Assembly: GCF_900103085.1 (NCBI RefSeq)
Contig: NZ_FMWR01000010.1
Coordinates: forward strand, 62,001 to 126,000
Direction: 5' to 3'
Source: Gilliamella mensalis
Lineage (GTDB): Bacteria; Pseudomonadota; Gammaproteobacteria; Enterobacterales; Orbaceae
DNA length: 64,000 nucleotides
Made by a program: the position numbers and the translations under genes
Notes under the pieces: model-generated
The model's database searches: none
The model's input: the letters and a program-made list of their open reading frames with translations, nothing else
Told to the model about the DNA's origin: nothing
Part shown: positions 1 through 9,359 of the stretch, in pieces
Layout of the letters: every line of letters starts with the position of its first letter
How positions within the stretch are numbered: position 1 is the stretch's first letter

Positions 1-1113
1 GTTACAGCCCGCAAATTTTTCAAAATTAAAGCGTGGGATTTTAGTGACCACATAATCAATCGACGGTTCAAATGAGGCAGGGGTTTTACCGCCAGTAATA
101 TCATTAGATAATTCATCAAGAGTGTAACCAACTGCCAACTTAGCTGCAATTTTAGCAATTGGAAAACCGGTAGCTTTAGAAGCTAACGCTGATGAACGTG
201 ATACTCGCGGATTCATCTCAATAACAATTAATCGTCCAGTTTTAGGGTCGACCGAGAATTGCACATTGGAACCACCAGTTTCAACGCCAATTTCACGCAG
301 TACGGCAATTGATGCATTACGCATGATTTGATACTCTTTATCTGTCAATGTTTGTGCTGGCGCAACGGTAATTGAATCACCGGTATGAATCCCCATTGGA
401 TCGAAGTTTTCAATTGAGCAAACAATAATGCAATTGTCATTTTTGTCTCGCACCACTTCCATTTCATACTCTTTCCAACCTATTAATGACTCATCGATGA
501 GCAGTTCATTAGTCGGTGAAAGATCGAGCCCACGGGTACAGATTTCGTCAAATTCTTCCGTGTTATACGCAATTCCACCTCCTGTGCCACCCATGGTAAA
601 GGACGGGCGAATTATGCAGGGAAAACCAACTTGCTCAAGAACGGCATACGCTTCTTTAAGCGAATGAGCAATGCCTGATCTTGCAGTATCAAGACCAATT
701 TTTTTCATAGCCTCATCAAAACGTTTACGATCTTCGGCTTTATCTATAGCGTCGGCTGTTGCGCCAATCATTTCGACATTAAACTCTTTTAATACGCCTT
801 GTTTTTCAAGCTCTAATGCACAGTTTAATGCTGTTTGCCCCCCCATGGTTGGTAAAATAGCATCGGGTCTTTCTTGTTCAATAATCTTGCGAACACATGT
901 CCAATCAATTGGCTCGATATAAGTGGCATCGGCCAATTCAGGATCCGTCATGATAGTAGCAGGATTAGAGTTAACTAAAATAACGCGATAGCCTTCTTCA
1001 CGTAGTGCCTTACAAGCTTGTGCACCAGAATAATCAAATTCACATGCTTGACCAATAACAATTGGGCCTGCGCCAATAATTAATATACTTTTGATATCTG
1101 TTCGCTTAGCCAT
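1..1113 (-). CDS. carB: Carbamoyl-phosphate synthase large subunit, N-terminal part (cut by window edge)
   Basis: The large subunit makes carbamoyl phosphate from ammonia (supplied by CarA), bicarbonate and two ATP, feeding arginine and pyrimidine synthesis in the cytoplasm. The reverse strand reads from ATG at 1113 with the start [20 protein letters not shown], the typical CarB beginning, followed by family stretches such as [16 protein letters not shown] and [13 protein letters not shown] in the first ATP-grasp domain. About 371 of some 1070 residues are present; the rest lies beyond position 1. Its start is only 2 bases after the carA stop, so carA-carB is one operon. Identification is certain; only the 3' part is missing. 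Confidence 0.98.
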   Translation of the reverse strand, partial: MAKRTDIKSILIIGAGPIVIGQACEFDYSGAQACKALREEGYRVILVNSNPATIMTDPELADATYIEPIDWTCVRKIIEQERPDAILPTMGGQTALNCALELEKQGVLKEFNVEMIGATADAIDKAEDRKRFDEAMKKIGLDTARSGIAHSLKEAYAVLEQVGFPCIIRPSFTMGGTGGGIAYNTEEFDEICTRGLDLSPTNELLIDESLIGWKEYEMEVVRDKNDNCIIVCSIENFDPMGIHTGDSITVAPAQTLTDKEYQIMRNASIAVLREIGVETGGSNVQFSVDPKTGRLIVIEMNPRVSRSSALASKATGFPIAKIAAKLAVGYTLDELSNDITGGKTPASFEPSIDYVVTKIPRFNFEKFAGCN

Positions 1114-1115
1114 AA

Positions 1116-2279
1116 TTATTGCTCCTGCTTATAAATTTTAATTAACTCAATAAAGTGATCAAAAAGAGGTGCGGCATCATGCGGCCCGGGACTGGCTTCT
1201 GGGTGACCTTGAAAGCTAAAAGCTGGTTTTTGGTTGTGATGAATACCTTGCAGTGAACCATCGAACAGTGATTTATGCGTCACGCGTAAATGAGCGGGTA
1301 AACTTACTTCATCTACTGCAAAACCATGGTTTTGTGCGGTAATCATCACCTGATTATTTTCCAGATCTTTCACAGGGTGATTTCCGCCATGATGACCAAA
1401 CTTCATTTTTATCGTTTTGGCACCACATGCCAGCGCTAAAAGTTGATGGCCTAAGCAGATGCCAAAGATAGGAATATCAGTGTTTAAAAACTGCTTAATA
1501 GCCTCAATTGCATAACTGCAAGGAGCGGGATCACCTGGACCATTAGATAAAAATATTCCGTCAGGCTTTAATGCAAGGACTTCTTTTGCTGTTGTTTTAG
1601 CTGGTACGACTGTTAATTTACAACCACGCTCAACTAACATGCGCAAAATATTGCGTTTTACGCCAAAGTCATAGGCAACAACATGGTATGGTAATTGAGT
1701 CTCTGGTATTGGATTAGTCTGCTGTTGTTGCCCTGTCCATAATATGCCTTCAGTCCAAATATAACTTGTTGAACATGTCACTTCTTTAGCTAAATCAAGC
1801 CCACTTAATCCTTTAAAATTTATCGCCTGCTGTTTGGCTATTTCGGCTTTTTCAAGTAAGGTCTTTTTATCCGTTGCCGTTATGATAACACCATGCTGTG
1901 CTCCTTTTTCACGCAAAATACGCGTTAAGCGCCGTGTATCAATATCAGCAATGGCAATAACATTATGCTTTTTTAAATAGCTGGAAAGATCGAGTTCGCT
2001 TCTGTAGTTGCTAGCTAATAATGGCAAATCACGAATAACCAGCCCTTTTACATAAACTTGACCGGATTCGGCATCATCATCATTTGTCCCTACATTACCA
2101 ATATGAGGATAGGTCAATGTAACCAATTGTTCACAGTAAGAGGGATCGGTAAGAATTTCTTGATAGCCGGTCATTGAGGTATTAAAAACCACTTCTCCAA
2201 CAGTTTGACCATCAGCACCAATGGATTTTCCGATAAATTGCGAACCATCTTGTAACATAAGCAGGGCATAAGTTTGCAT
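1116..2279 (-). CDS. carA: Carbamoyl-phosphate synthase small (glutaminase) subunit
   Basis: CarA hydrolyses glutamine and passes ammonia to CarB. The 387-residue protein has the usual length. It shows the N-terminal small-subunit domain (about 1-150) and a class I glutamine amidotransferase domain (about 195-380). The nucleophile Cys275 lies in FGICLGHQ and the other triad residues are His359 and Glu361 in GHPEASPGP. Transcription runs leftward, away from argF, from a shared 270-base spacer. Co-location with argF puts carbamoyl phosphate synthesis beside its arginine-branch consumer, so regulation by arginine from the shared spacer is plausible. No frameshift or missing catalytic residue is seen. 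Confidence 0.98.
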   Translation of the reverse strand: MQTYALLMLQDGSQFIGKSIGADGQTVGEVVFNTSMTGYQEILTDPSYCEQLVTLTYPHIGNVGTNDDDAESGQVYVKGLVIRDLPLLASNYRSELDLSSYLKKHNVIAIADIDTRRLTRILREKGAQHGVIITATDKKTLLEKAEIAKQQAINFKGLSGLDLAKEVTCSTSYIWTEGILWTGQQQQTNPIPETQLPYHVVAYDFGVKRNILRMLVERGCKLTVVPAKTTAKEVLALKPDGIFLSNGPGDPAPCSYAIEAIKQFLNTDIPIFGICLGHQLLALACGAKTIKMKFGHHGGNHPVKDLENNQVMITAQNHGFAVDEVSLPAHLRVTHKSLFDGSLQGIHHNQKPAFSFQGHPEASPGPHDAAPLFDHFIELIKIYKQEQ

Positions 2280-2499
2280 GATTTAAAAGACCTTTTGAAT
2301 AATTTATCGATATTTTTGAATATAAATTCAAATTCATTTATCTATAAAGATATAATAATTGACCATTTTATTACAATTTTTTGTACAAAAGAAGCAATAT
2401 CATAAAAATTATCTTAATAAATAAGTCTAATTTTTTAGACACCTCTCAATATAAAGATAAAATATTGGGATTATTATAATGTTTAACTTGAATTTGCAT

Positions 2500-2529
2500 A
2501 ATTATTCAAATAGAATTATTTGAATAATT
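2500..2529. promoter_or_regulatory. ArgR-box-like perfect inverted repeat in the carA/argF spacer
   Basis: Two 12-base arms, AATTATTCAAAT and ATTTGAATAATT, are exact reverse complements with a 6-base spacer, ending 21 bases before the argF ATG. The stretch 2495-2508 (TGCAT-AATT-ATTCA) differs at one position from the known ArgR half-site pair TGAAT-N4-ATTCA. A TATAAT at 2475-2480 lies just upstream and could be the argF -10 element, which would place the palindrome at the start of transcription. ArgR operator is the best reading. A transcript hairpin is the alternative. Confidence 0.55.
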
Positions 2530-2550
2530 ACGGTTATTAGGAGCAATATT

Positions 2551-3561
2551 ATGCACGGTTTTTATCAGCGCCATTTTTTACGATTACTCGACTTTAGCCC
2601 TAGTGAAATCAATCAATTAATTAATCTTGCTATTGAATTAAAACAAGCCAAACAACAAGGGCAAGAACAACAACATTTGATAGGTAAAAATATTGCATTA
2701 ATTTTTGAGAAAGACTCTACCCGTACTCGTTGTGCTTTTGAGGTTGGTGCATTTGATCAAGGTGCTAATGTCACTTATTTAGGACCAAGTGGTAGTCAAA
2801 TTGGGCATAAAGAGTCAATTGCAGATACCGCGCGCGTACTGGGTCGAATGTATGACGGAATTGAGTATCGGGGTTATGGTCAACAAATTGTTGAAACGTT
2901 AGCAAAATATGCAGGGGTGCCAGTTTGGAATGGTCTGACGACCGAAGCACATCCAACCCAAATATTAGCCGATTTTATGACAATGAAAGAGCATATAGAA
3001 GATCGCCCATTAAGTAGTATTAAATTTGCCTATTTAGGCGATGCTCGGAATAATATGGGAAATTCATTAATGGAAGGTGCTGCGTTAATGGGGATGGAAA
3101 TTCGATTAGTGGCCCCAAAAGCTTGTCAGCCGGAAGCCGAACTTGTGCAAAAATGCCAAGATATTGCCAAAACAACCGGTGCCAAAATTATCTTAACTGA
3201 AGATGTTACTTTGGGTGTTAAAGATGTTGATTTTTTATACACTGATGTATGGGTCTCAATGGGGGAGCCAAAAGAAGTCTGGGATGAACGAGTTAAATTA
3301 TTAACGCCTTATCAAGTAAATGAAAATGTAATCAAACTTACCAATAATCCCAATGTCAAATTCATGCACTGCTTGCCAGCTTTTCATGATACCAATACGA
3401 CAGTGGGCAAACAGATGGCAGCACAATATGGTTTAATCAATGGGCTTGAAGTAACTAATGACGTATTTGAATCTGAGCATAGTATTGTATTTGACGAGGC
3501 GGAAAACAGGCTACATACCATTAAAGCGGTAATGGTTGCAACATTAACCAAAGACGAATAA
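2551..3561 (+). CDS. argF: Ornithine carbamoyltransferase
   Basis: It transfers the carbamoyl group from carbamoyl phosphate to ornithine, giving citrulline, in cytoplasmic arginine synthesis. The 336 residues match the family length. The carbamoyl-phosphate site STRTR is at 56-60, the ornithine-site DVWVSMGE at 232-239 and the catalytic HCLP at 273-276. The ATG at 2551 follows a good AGGAG at 2539-2543. It is divergent from carA, whose product makes its substrate, and is followed by two hairpins at 3580-3631. ArgF and ArgI are paralogues in E. coli; which name applies cannot be decided from the sequence. Confidence 0.97.
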   Translation: MHGFYQRHFLRLLDFSPSEINQLINLAIELKQAKQQGQEQQHLIGKNIALIFEKDSTRTRCAFEVGAFDQGANVTYLGPSGSQIGHKESIADTARVLGRMYDGIEYRGYGQQIVETLAKYAGVPVWNGLTTEAHPTQILADFMTMKEHIEDRPLSSIKFAYLGDARNNMGNSLMEGAALMGMEIRLVAPKACQPEAELVQKCQDIAKTTGAKIILTEDVTLGVKDVDFLYTDVWVSMGEPKEVWDERVKLLTPYQVNENVIKLTNNPNVKFMHCLPAFHDTNTTVGKQMAAQYGLINGLEVTNDVFESEHSIVFDEAENRLHTIKAVMVATLTKDE

Positions 3562-3579
3562 TATTATCACAATCAATAC

Positions 3580-3614
3580 AAAGGTGTTTTGTTAAAATAA
3601 GCGCCTTTCTTTTT
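3580..3614 (+). terminator. Terminator after argF
   Basis: A stem AAAGGTG / CGCCTTT (one G-U pair) at 3580-3586 and 3602-3608 is followed by CTTTTT. It lies 18 bases after the argF stop. Confidence 0.7.
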
Positions 3615-3631
3615 GCCGACTTAATGTCGGC
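3615..3631 (+). terminator. Second hairpin after argF
   Basis: GCCGAC-TTAAT-GTCGGC is a perfect 6-base stem followed by ATAATTTTA. It stands directly behind the first terminator and upstream of pgpA, so it is either a tandem terminator or a stem in the pgpA leader. Confidence 0.5.
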
Positions 3632-3660
3632 ATAATTTTATCTAAAAAGAATATTGAATC

Positions 3661-4158
3661 ATGACCAAACAAGAGCGAAATAAAGATTTTAAAAAATACC
3701 TAAAACTGACCAATCCCATTCATTTTTTAGCAGTAGGATTGGGTAGTGGCATGTCACCGATTATGCCAGGTACCATGGGTTCATTAATGGCAATCCCGTT
3801 ATGGCTTTTGTTTTATGGATTACAGCCAGCTTTATACTGGATATTTATTTTAGTGACTTTTATTTTTGGTTGTTTTATTTGTCAAAAAACCTCGGATGAT
3901 ACACATACTCACGATTCAGGGCATATCGTTTGGGATGAATTTGTCGGCATGTGGATCACCTTATTTTTTATTCCGCAACTTTCAGTTATGTGGGTTGCCA
4001 TAGCTTTTGTGGCATTTAGAGTGTTTGACATGGCAAAACCTTGGCCAATTCGCTGGTTTGATAAACGTGTACCGGGTGGATTTGGCATTATGGTAGATGA
4101 TGTGCTTGCCGCTATCTTTTCATCATTCACCGTTTATGCCATGACATTGATTATTTAA
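3661..4158 (+). CDS. pgpA: Phosphatidylglycerophosphatase A
   Basis: PgpA dephosphorylates phosphatidylglycerol phosphate to phosphatidylglycerol in the inner membrane. The 165-residue product carries the family blocks SGMSPIMPGTMGSL near residues 30-44, VWDEFVGMWITL in the middle and KPWPIRWFD...GGFGIMVDD near the C-terminus, along with three or four hydrophobic segments. In E. coli it sits beside thiL, which is absent here; it is flanked by argF and nadK. The start at 3661 fits the usual N-terminus (KYLKLTNPIHFLAVG). Confidence 0.96.
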   Translation: MTKQERNKDFKKYLKLTNPIHFLAVGLGSGMSPIMPGTMGSLMAIPLWLLFYGLQPALYWIFILVTFIFGCFICQKTSDDTHTHDSGHIVWDEFVGMWITLFFIPQLSVMWVAIAFVAFRVFDMAKPWPIRWFDKRVPGGFGIMVDDVLAAIFSSFTVYAMTLII

Positions 4159-4213
4159 GATGAAATTTTATACTAAAACACATACTTTCCTGAAAGTTTT
4201 TGACAAAATTAGA

Positions 4214-5092
4214 CTAAAACATCTTTTGTGACCAACCTAATTTGGTTGAAAGATTATTAAAGTAATCATAATCTTTGGTATGAATCAAATTAAATTCATA
4301 CGATGAACGACGAATAATTACATCCTGTGTTGGTTTGACCGGTAAAATAATTTGGCTATCACAGGCAATATTTATATCAAGCGCAGTCGTTGGAAATTTA
4401 AGATGAATAGGATTATCTCCCTTAATAACTAATGGTCTAACTGCTAACGAATGCGGAAACATTGGTGTAATAATTAATGCGTCTAAATGAGGCGCTAAAA
4501 TAGGTCCACCCGCTGATAGTGAATAGGCAGTAGAGCCTGTCGGTGTTGCAATAATCAATCCATCAGCCCGCTGTGAAAACGCATTGCGTTCATTAATGTA
4601 AACATCATAGTCAATCATATGGGCAACCGTATTGGGGGTCACAACAATTTCGTTCACAGCAAAACTTGAATTAATTAAATTGCCTTCATCATAAATAGAA
4701 ACTTCTAGTAAAAAGCGAGGGTCATTGTCATATTCGCCGGCAATCACTGGGCTTAATTGTTCAATCACTTGTTCGTGTGATATGTCGGTTAAAAAACCTA
4801 AATTGCCACGATTGACACCGATCACTTTAATTTTATATGGAGATAAGTAACGCGCAGAACGTAACATATTGCCATCCCCCCCCACAACAATGGCGAGGTC
4901 AGCTTGCTGGCCAATTGTTTCTAAAGAAGCATAATGGCTAACGGGAAATTGAATATGGTCCTCCAAGCGCTCTTCAACTAACACACGAATACCAAGTTTA
5001 ACAAGCCAATCATAAAGCACTTGATGGGTTTCAATTGCTTCTAACTTACGCGGAAGTCCGATGAGACCAATGCATTTAAATGGAGTTTGCAT
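4214..5092 (-). CDS. nadK: NAD kinase
   Basis: NadK phosphorylates NAD to NADP in the cytoplasm. The 292-residue protein matches the E. coli enzyme in length. The diagnostic GGDGNML is at 71-77, and the second conserved block ATPTGSTAYSLSAGGPI is about residues 180-197. It is divergent from grpE across 157 bases. In enterobacteria nadK also faces grpE, with recN downstream; recN is not here. Confidence 0.98.
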   Translation of the reverse strand: MQTPFKCIGLIGLPRKLEAIETHQVLYDWLVKLGIRVLVEERLEDHIQFPVSHYASLETIGQQADLAIVVGGDGNMLRSARYLSPYKIKVIGVNRGNLGFLTDISHEQVIEQLSPVIAGEYDNDPRFLLEVSIYDEGNLINSSFAVNEIVVTPNTVAHMIDYDVYINERNAFSQRADGLIIATPTGSTAYSLSAGGPILAPHLDALIITPMFPHSLAVRPLVIKGDNPIHLKFPTTALDINIACDSQIILPVKPTQDVIIRRSSYEFNLIHTKDYDYFNNLSTKLGWSQKMF

Positions 5093-5175
5093 AAAATATC
5101 CTTGTAATTTTTTACATAAAAAATATGTATTTTTTCGTCACAGGTCAAAAAATTACATATCAATGTGCCAATAAG

Positions 5176-5204
5176 CTTGTAATCATAAAAATTGTCCCCA
5201 TAAT
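5176..5204 (+). promoter_or_regulatory. Sigma-32 (heat-shock) promoter of grpE
   Basis: CTTGTA (5176-5181) and CCCCATAAT (5196-5204) are separated by 14 bases. This matches the known RpoH pattern CTTGAA-N13/14-CCCCATNTA with one -35 mismatch. It lies 46 bases upstream of the grpE ATG. The same pattern occurs in front of groS in this window. Confidence 0.8.
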
Positions 5205-5249
5205 AACCGTTATTCACTAAGTTTTCGACTACATTATTTGGAGTACCTT

Positions 5250-5834
5250 ATGACAGAACAAGATAAAAATACGTCAGAAAATGAAACTAGCATTGACACA
5301 CCAGCAGAAGAAACAATCGAACAACAAGCAGCGTCACAACCTAATTTTGAAGAGCAATTAAAAGCGAAAGAAGTTCGCATTACAGAGCTTGAGCAAGCAT
5401 TGCAATTAGCGAAAAAAAATGAAAGCGAAGCGATGATTCGTGCACGAGCTGAAATTGATAATGTTCGTAAACGTGTTGAGCAAGATGTTGATAAAGCACG
5501 TAAATTTGCACTAGAAAAATTCTCTAATGAATTATTACCAGTTATTGATAATCTAGAACGCGCTTTAGAATCAACAGACAAAGCTAATCCAGAACATAAG
5601 GCCACTGTGGAAGGGTTAGAATTGACATTAAAATCATTCTTAGATACGGTCAAAAAATTTGGTATTGAAGTAATTAATACCGAAGATTCACAATTAAATC
5701 CTGATGTACACCAAGCAATTAGCATGGTTGAATCGCCAGAACATCAATCAGGTCAAATCGTTAATACCATTCAAAAAGGTTACACCTTAAATGGTCGTTT
5801 AATTCGTCCTGCGATGGTCATTGTTGCTAAATAG
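5250..5834 (+). CDS. grpE: Nucleotide exchange factor GrpE
   Basis: GrpE is the DnaK co-chaperone that drives ADP release. The 194-residue protein begins at ATG 5250, behind GGAG at 5240-5243; an in-frame TTG four codons earlier overlaps that ribosome site and is not favoured. The acidic N-terminus (1-35) leads into a long charged coiled coil (about 35-85). The C-terminal beta domain includes NPDVHQAIS and GYTLNGRLIRPAMVIVAK. A heat-shock promoter lies upstream and a bidirectional terminator is shared with def downstream. Confidence 0.98.
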   Translation: MTEQDKNTSENETSIDTPAEETIEQQAASQPNFEEQLKAKEVRITELEQALQLAKKNESEAMIRARAEIDNVRKRVEQDVDKARKFALEKFSNELLPVIDNLERALESTDKANPEHKATVEGLELTLKSFLDTVKKFGIEVINTEDSQLNPDVHQAISMVESPEHQSGQIVNTIQKGYTLNGRLIRPAMVIVAK

Positions 5835-5850
5835 TTTAGTTTAAATCGAT

Positions 5851-5873
5851 AACCGCCAACCATTTTGGCGGTT
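5851..5873. terminator. Bidirectional terminator between grpE and def
   Basis: AACCGCCAA and TTGGCGGTT form a perfect 9-base stem around a 5-base loop. Both sides are AT-rich, with TTAATTTTATTT on the grpE side. It serves convergent grpE and def. Confidence 0.85.
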
Positions 5874-5877
5874 AATT

Positions 5878-6390
5878 TTATTTATTCCGTTGTTCTTCAC
5901 GAGCAAGCTTTTTCATTTTTTGCTCGATTCGTTGACGTTTTAATGGTGAAAGATAATCAACAAATAGTTTACCTTTTAAGTGATCCATTTCGTGTTGAAT
6001 ACAGATAGCAAGTAGTTCATCGGCGTCAATTTCATAAGGATTGCCATTACGATCAAGTGCTTTAATTTTGATTTTTTCAGCCCTTGGTACAAACCCGCGA
6101 CAATCAGGTACTGATAGGCAACCTTCTTCAATACCGGTCTCACCTTCTTGGCTAATAACTTCTGGATTGATAATCACATAAACTTGACTTTTATCTTCTG
6201 ATACATCAATCACAATAATTTGCTCATGCACATCCACTTGAGTTGACGCAAGGCCGATTCCGTTTTCGGCGTACATAGTTTCAATCATATTATCAATGAT
6301 CGTTTGTAACTCTGGTGTGAACTGGGTAACTGGCTTAGCAACTTTGCGAAGTCGCTCATCAGGGAAACGTAATACCGGTAAAATAGCCAT
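5878..6390 (-). CDS. def: Peptide deformylase
   Basis: Def removes the formyl group from the N-terminal methionine of new proteins. All three motifs are present in the 170-residue protein: GIGLAS (44-49), EGCLS with metal ligand Cys91, and HEMDH with His133, catalytic Glu134 and His137. It is divergent from dprA, as in E. coli, but the usual partner fmt is not behind it; grpE converges instead. Length and start are normal. Confidence 0.98.
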   Translation of the reverse strand: MAILPVLRFPDERLRKVAKPVTQFTPELQTIIDNMIETMYAENGIGLASTQVDVHEQIIVIDVSEDKSQVYVIINPEVISQEGETGIEEGCLSVPDCRGFVPRAEKIKIKALDRNGNPYEIDADELLAICIQHEMDHLKGKLFVDYLSPLKRQRIEQKMKKLAREEQRNK

Positions 6391-6546
6391 AAATTCTTCG
6401 ATCTACTCCTCAGATTTCGGGTTTATTCAAACTTTTGCACATTGTAAACATTTATCATACTGATGAATAGTCTTTGTTGGCTATTACTAGTATTTATCTT
6501 ATCAATTCAAGATAGTTAAATTATTTAACATGAGAACAAAAAAGTT

Positions 6547-7653
6547 ATGATGAGTAAATATGAGTTCTTATTACGAATTTCAATGCTTGGACATGGCAAA
6601 CAAGCCATTTTTGAAAAAATTGGACAACTTTTTGCAAACAATTTACCAAGTTGCATACAAGATGTTTCTATTTTGCTAGATAAACTGGGATTTTCGGATG
6701 TTCAATTAACGCTTTTTTATGAAACTTCATATTTGCATTTTGAACCAGTCCTTGAATGGTTAGATTCACCCTACCCACAAAAACACCTTATTGCCTATTG
6801 TGATAGTGATTATCCATTGCTACTCAAACAAATTAGCTCTCCGCCTTTATTATTGTTTGTTTTAGGTAATCGACAGCTATTGTATTCCCCTCAACTAGCT
6901 ATGGTTGGAAGCCGTGAATTTAGTGAATATGGGGCCCAATGGGGGCGATATTTTGCTGGCGAACTGGCTATGAATGGTTTAACAATAACCAGTGGTTTGG
7001 CGCTAGGGTTAGATGCGATTTGCCATCGTGGTGCGCTTGAGGTATCTGGTCATACGATTGCAGTTTTAGGTAGTGGTTTAGCAAAAATTGCACCACGATC
7101 AAATTTAAACTTAGCTAATGATATTTTAGCTCAAGATGGTGCCATTGTGTCCGAATTTTTGCCGTTTGAAAAGGCTAGATCGGTCTATTTTCCTCGTCGA
7201 AATCGAATTATTAGTGGATTAAGTTTAGGTACCTTTGTAATTGAAGCTTCAGAGAAAAGCGGGTCGTTAATTACTGCGCGCTATGCACTTGAGCAAAATC
7301 GCGATATCTTTGCCTTACCTGGTGATATTAATAATGAAAACTGTAGTGGAACACACTATTTAATTAAACAAGGTGCCTATTTAGTTTCTAAACCGGCTGA
7401 CATTTTAGAGCATTATTGTCGTTATTTATCGGTAGCAAATAGCTCGCATAATCAGTTTAAAGAAGAACAAAATAATTCTATTTTATATCCTGAAATTTTT
7501 GCTGTGATTCATCATCAACCTATTCCGGTTGATATTATTGCTCAACAAGTAAATATGTCCATTCCGGAAGTAACAATAAAATTATTAGATATGGAATTAG
7601 CCGGATTAATTAAAACGGTAACCGGAGGTTATATTCGCAATAGATTAATTTAA
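6547..7653 (+). CDS. dprA: DNA processing protein DprA/Smf
   Basis: DprA binds incoming single-stranded DNA and loads RecA during natural transformation. It is conserved even in species not known to be competent. The 368-residue protein has the Rossmann-like core (about 90-300) with MVGSREFSEYG, SGLALGLDAICHRGAL, AVLGSG and the FPRRNRIISGLS block. A short C-terminal winged-helix-like segment (about 310-368) follows. Two adjacent ATGs (6547 and 6550) are possible starts. It is divergent from def. Confidence 0.96.
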   Translation: MMSKYEFLLRISMLGHGKQAIFEKIGQLFANNLPSCIQDVSILLDKLGFSDVQLTLFYETSYLHFEPVLEWLDSPYPQKHLIAYCDSDYPLLLKQISSPPLLLFVLGNRQLLYSPQLAMVGSREFSEYGAQWGRYFAGELAMNGLTITSGLALGLDAICHRGALEVSGHTIAVLGSGLAKIAPRSNLNLANDILAQDGAIVSEFLPFEKARSVYFPRRNRIISGLSLGTFVIEASEKSGSLITARYALEQNRDIFALPGDINNENCSGTHYLIKQGAYLVSKPADILEHYCRYLSVANSSHNQFKEEQNNSILYPEIFAVIHHQPIPVDIIAQQVNMSIPEVTIKLLDMELAGLIKTVTGGYIRNRLI

Positions 7654-7708
7654 AATAGCCGTATTTATGTTAAAAATTTTTAGGAAAGCATGCAGCTAAG
7701 TACAAAAT

Positions 7709-7728
7709 CCGCCGATATAAATCGGCGG
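7709..7728. terminator. Terminator between dprA and rraA
   Basis: CCGCCGAT-ATAA-ATCGGCGG is a perfect 8-base stem with a 4-base loop between convergent genes. The U-rich run on the plus side is a few bases displaced (GTTTTTTATTT at 7739). Confidence 0.7.
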
Positions 7729-7742
7729 TAATAATCCGTTTT

Positions 7743-8234
7743 TTATTTATCTTCAATTTCCAGAGCTATTTCAGATAAGATAATACCAGTGTTATCTGCA
7801 TAGACAAAATCACCCGAAAAGAAAGTTACTCCGCCAAAATTAATACGAATATCGATTTCACCAACACCTTGATCTTCAGCACCAACTGGAATTGCTGCCA
7901 ATGCTTGAATACCAATCTCGGCTTCAGCCAGATAATCAACTTGACGAACAGCACCATAGACAATAATCCCTTCCCAATGATTTTGAACGGCCATATCTAT
8001 TAGTTCTGCATCAATTAATGCACGACGAACAGAGCCACCCCCATCGATTACCAAGATTCTACCTGAGCCGTCTGATTGTAAAATTTCGTATAGTAAGCCG
8101 TTATCTTCAAAACATTTAACTGTTACAGCTTGACCTGAAAATGATGCAACACCACCAAAATTACTAAATATCGGTTCAACTACGTTAACATCTTCTGGGT
8201 AATAATCGCAAAGAATTGAAGTATCAAACTCCAT
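7743..8234 (-). CDS. rraA: Regulator of ribonuclease E activity RraA
   Basis: RraA binds RNase E and DEAD-box helicases and damps mRNA decay. The sequence is close to the E. coli protein throughout, for example [49 protein letters not shown]. The preferred start is ATG at 8234 (163 residues), because AAGGAG lies 8 bases upstream; a TTG two codons earlier is too close to that site. It lies upstream of menA on the same strand in the same order as E. coli, 87 bases apart. Confidence 0.97.
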   Translation of the reverse strand: MEFDTSILCDYYPEDVNVVEPIFSNFGGVASFSGQAVTVKCFEDNGLLYEILQSDGSGRILVIDGGGSVRRALIDAELIDMAVQNHWEGIIVYGAVRQVDYLAEAEIGIQALAAIPVGAEDQGVGEIDIRINFGGVTFFSGDFVYADNTGIILSEIALEIEDK

Positions 8235-8321
8235 TATCAAGTCTCCTTGTGCTGTGATATAAGTTTACTTAGTATAACGCTAACATTAAGTAAAATGATA
8301 TTAAATTTAAATAAACGTGAA

Positions 8322-9224
8322 CTAGCTCAAAATAATTCCTAAACAATAAAGTAAATTTGTCAATAAAGCAAATTTGACCATCTGTAATAATAAAGGTACA
8401 GCCTCTTTATGTGTATTAAATTGAAAAACAGCATAAATGTGCTTAATAAATAGTGGTAAGATTAGTATAAATAAACCGCTCCATACTGTTTGTAAACAGT
8501 TGTATGCAAATAAACTAAGGCAACAAAACGCAATAAGTAATAACAATAGATGATAATATCTTCCCATATTTTTACCCATTATGACCACTAATGTACGCTT
8601 ATTATGATTTTGATCTATTTCTATATCACGAAGATTATTGATGTTAAGTACAGCAACAGATAATAGTCCGCAACCTAAAGCGGGTAAAATAATCGGTAAA
8701 AAAAGTACTTTGGTTTGCAAGTAGTAACTACCCATAACCCCAATCAAGCCAAAGAAAAGAAGTACTGATAGATCGCCAAATCCAATATAGCCGTAAGGTT
8801 TTTTACCTATGGTATAAGTTATGGCTGCAATAATAGATAAGAGTCCTAATAATATAAAACTAAATAACTCATAGATATTATTACAAGCAAGCATAAGTAA
8901 ACTTAGCCCAAATGAAACACATAAAAAAGTATTAATCCATAATGCTATTTTTAGCTGTTTAAGTGTAATTAAGCCCAATTGTATTCCACGAGTATGGGCG
9001 GTAAGATTGTTTTGATCACACCCTTTAATTTCATCACCGTAGTCATTGGCTAGATTAGCAAGAATTTGTAATAATGAAGCGGTAATTAATGAAAATAATA
9101 GTATCCAAAAATTAAATTGGTGTTGCCAATAAGCTAACGCATTTCCTATTAATACTGCCGAAAGAGAAAGGGGCAGAGTTTGTAACCGTAAACTAATAAT
9201 CCATGGATGAAATTTATTATACAT
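8322..9224 (-). CDS. menA: 1,4-dihydroxy-2-naphthoate polyprenyltransferase
   Basis: MenA attaches the polyprenyl tail to dihydroxynaphthoate in menaquinone synthesis at the inner membrane. The 300-residue protein has about eight or nine hydrophobic segments. The UbiA-family aspartate motif is NLANDYGDEIKGCDQ (about 57-71) and the second one is NNLRDIEIDQNHNKRTL (about 195-212). Together with ndh nearby it suggests a menaquinone-based respiratory chain. The adjacent rraA is the E. coli neighbour too. Confidence 0.95.
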   Translation of the reverse strand: MYNKFHPWIISLRLQTLPLSLSAVLIGNALAYWQHQFNFWILLFSLITASLLQILANLANDYGDEIKGCDQNNLTAHTRGIQLGLITLKQLKIALWINTFLCVSFGLSLLMLACNNIYELFSFILLGLLSIIAAITYTIGKKPYGYIGFGDLSVLLFFGLIGVMGSYYLQTKVLFLPIILPALGCGLLSVAVLNINNLRDIEIDQNHNKRTLVVIMGKNMGRYYHLLLLLIAFCCLSLFAYNCLQTVWSGLFILILPLFIKHIYAVFQFNTHKEAVPLLLQMVKFALLTNLLYCLGIILS

Positions 9225-9359
9225 TCAGTACATTATTTATAGTGAAAGCTATTAATCATAATAACAGCAATACAAAAAAAGTTCACGGTATTGATGATAA
9301 AAATATCTCTAATAACTTTCAGATTATTTCCAATTACATGCTGGATCGATCTTAATCAT

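Noticed and set aside
5234-5725. A 163-codon open frame on the minus strand opposite grpE
   Set aside because: It is Ser/Leu/Cys-rich, has no family features and lies fully within the certain grpE gene; it is a mirror of codon bias.
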